From: Chloroflexota bacterium
GTDB lineage: Bacteria; Chloroflexota; Anaerolineae; B4-G1
DNA length: 7,337 nucleotides
Direction of reading: 5' to 3'
NCBI GenBank assembly: GCA_011046405.1
Contig: DSAR01000044.1
Span: forward strand, 1 to 7,337
Positions 6,369 through 7,337 of this stretch are shown in pieces (position 1 is the first letter of the stretch; every line of letters begins with the position of its first letter). The notes under the pieces are model-generated. The model did no database searches, was not told the DNA's origin, and saw only the letters and a list, made by a program, of their open reading frames with translations. The position numbers were made by a program, and so were the translations under genes.

Positions 6369-6402
6369 GCAATCGGTGCGCCATTGAGAGGTCTCTCGCG
6401 CC

Positions 6403-6428
6403 TTTCGTGACTGTTTCGTGCTTTCGTG
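6403..6428. repeat. Three TTTCGTG direct repeats between divergent promoters
   Basis: TTTCGTG occurs at 6403-6409, 6414-6420 and 6422-6428. The first two are 11 bp apart, the third 8 bp further on. The cluster lies about 35-60 bp upstream of the -35 of the two-component promoter and about 50 bp upstream of the rsmG -35. It could be a regulator site, or one of the low-complexity TTTCGTG phrases seen between genes in such genomes. Confidence 0.5.
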
Positions 6429-6476
6429 ATCCAGTTCCCTGCCGCTATAAAATCCAGTAGAGAGTCTGCAATCGCG

Positions 6477-6505
6477 TTGCTTGGACTTGAGACCTGAAGT
6501 ATAAT
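6477..6505 (+). promoter_or_regulatory. Putative promoter for rsmG
   Basis: A perfect -10 TATAAT lies at 6500-6505, 17 bp after TTGCTT (6477-6482), which matches only the TTG of the -35 consensus. The start would be near 6512, about 42 nt before the rsmG start codon. Confidence 0.6.
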
Positions 6506-6553
6506 GCTAACATATAAAATTGGGGTGAGAATGAGGGTTATGGAACCGAGATT

Positions 6554-7276
6554 ATGGAATCGTTGATTGTGGGCGCGCGCGATCTCAACATCAGGTTGAC
6601 CGACGAGCACCTGGCTGCTTTCGAGATCTGTTATCGGGAGTTGATGGATTGGAACGAGCGTTTCAACCTGACCGCCATCACCGATCACGAGGGGGTGTTG
6701 ATTCGGCATTTTTTGGATTCGCTTTCCTGTCTCAAGGTGCTTCCACGGGGTAGACTGGCCGATGGAGCGCGGATGATCGACGTGGGCGCCGGGGCGGGAT
6801 TTCCGGGCATTCCGCTCAAAATTGTGTGTCCGAAGATTCGGTTGACGCTTCTGGAGGCAACGCACAAAAAGGTGGTGTTTCTAAAGCACGTGGTCGACGT
6901 CTTGGGTTTGCAAAACGTCGAGATCATTCATGAACGGGCGGAGACCCTGGGGCAGGATCTGACTCACCGGGAGCAATATGATTTCGTCCTGGCCCGCGCT
7001 GTGGCCGATATGCCAACGTTGGTAGAATACCTTTTGCCATTGGCGCAGATCGGCGGGATGGCGTTGGCGCAAAAGGGACATGCGGCGGCGGCCGAGGCGC
7101 AACGGGCCGAGGTCGCTATCGAGACGCTGGGCGGGCGTTTGCGGCAGTTGGCGCCGGTGGAGTTGCGCGGCCTGGCCGAAACCCGATATTTGGTGGTGAT
7201 GGATAAAATAGCCAGTACGCCGGAGAAATATCCCCGCCGCCCGGGTATGCCCCAGAAGCGGCCGATCGTGGCGTGA
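6554..7276 (+). CDS. rsmG: 16S rRNA (guanine527-N7)-methyltransferase RsmG
   Basis: A complete 240-residue RsmG (GidB), which methylates N7 of G527 in the 530 loop of 16S rRNA using S-adenosylmethionine; its loss is known to give low-level streptomycin resistance. Family signatures are in order: WNERFNLTAITD (33-44), HFLDSL (52-57), the SAM-binding motif MIDVGAGAGFPGIPLKI (74-90), acidic E101 of the LLEA strand followed by KKVVFLKHV, HERAETLG (126-133), YDFVLARAVADM (142-153), the late GG...KG segment (167-175), and the closing RYLVVMDK and YPRRPGMPQKRPI. Length is normal. The ATG has only a weak GGA about nine bases upstream, preceded by an out-of-frame eight-codon ORF at 6540; the next in-frame ATG would delete conserved sequence. 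It stands alone here, divergent from the two-component genes, and is likely constitutive from the promoter at 6477-6505. Confidence 0.97.
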   Translation: MESLIVGARDLNIRLTDEHLAAFEICYRELMDWNERFNLTAITDHEGVLIRHFLDSLSCLKVLPRGRLADGARMIDVGAGAGFPGIPLKIVCPKIRLTLLEATHKKVVFLKHVVDVLGLQNVEIIHERAETLGQDLTHREQYDFVLARAVADMPTLVEYLLPLAQIGGMALAQKGHAAAAEAQRAEVAIETLGGRLRQLAPVELRGLAETRYLVVMDKIASTPEKYPRRPGMPQKRPIVA

Positions 7277-7281
7277 TGGTG

Positions 7282-7337
7282 GGCTGGTATATTGGTAGGT
7301 TGGTATATTGGTAGGTTGGTATATTGGTATATTGGTA
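7282..7337. repeat. 8/16-bp tandem repeat after rsmG, cut by window edge
   Basis: From six bases after the rsmG stop, 56 bp consist of seven 8-bp units alternating GG(T/C)TGGTA and TATTGGTA, giving 16-bp copies at 7282-7297, 7298-7313 and 7314-7329, then a final half unit. The array continues past the right edge. It contains no hairpin plus T-run, so it is not an obvious terminator. It has the same period as the unrelated GCAAACTT array at 3457-3503. Confidence 0.85.

Noticed and set aside
6329..6865. 178-codon minus-strand frame
   Set aside because: Covers the intergenic region and the antisense of the conserved rsmG 5' half, with no recognisable motif or ribosome site.

Overview
The window looks like chromosomal DNA from a GC-rich bacterium (about 60% G+C by eye), most likely Chloroflexota (Anaerolineae-like). 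That assignment is inference from three things: an alpha-glucoside-type sugar-binding lipoprotein next to a LacI regulator, a PhoR-like kinase, and intergenic DNA full of short tandem repeats and a near-perfect palindrome. No rRNA, tRNA, CRISPR array, transposase or phage gene was seen.

Layout. (1) 1-402, minus: N-terminal 134 residues of an ABC-transporter sugar-binding lipoprotein that runs off the left edge. (2) 597-1640, minus: a LacI-family repressor. Matching palindromic operators sit over its own promoter (1731-1760) and upstream of the binding-protein gene (535-550), so the two form an apparent self-controlled sugar-uptake module. (3) 1842-3434, minus: a six-TM membrane protein resembling CreD, with an added cytoplasmic double zinc ribbon. 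(4) 3570-5486, minus: a PhoR-type sensor histidine kinase. (5) 5526-6239, minus: a PhoB/OmpR-type response regulator split by one in-frame amber codon at 5658-5660. (6) 6554-7276, plus: rsmG, the 16S rRNA G527 methyltransferase, transcribed divergently from the two-component genes. (7) 7282-7337: an 8-bp-period tandem repeat cut by the right edge.

How the parts may work together. Regulator, kinase and CreD-like protein lie in the same order and direction as creB-creC-creD of enterobacteria. Between kinase and CreD-like gene is an array of four TGGC-type direct repeats at an exact 11-bp period. On the coding strand its core, CTGCCATATACCTGCCAC, resembles the PhoB pho box, and it ends 11 bp before a TACATT -10 element that has no -35. 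This suggests the regulator activates the CreD-like gene. The amber codon removes the DNA-recognition helix, so the pathway is inactivated, rescued by suppression, or the stop is a sequencing error.

Intergenic DNA. 403-596 holds a LacI operator and a stray strong Shine-Dalgarno with a 14-codon ORF, but no convincing promoter. 1641-1841 holds the lacI promoter, tandem operators and the palindrome. 3435-3569 holds the 8-bp repeats, a -10 and the 11-bp array. 6240-6553 holds two divergent promoters and a TTTCGTG repeat cluster. No convincing Rho-independent terminator was found anywhere.
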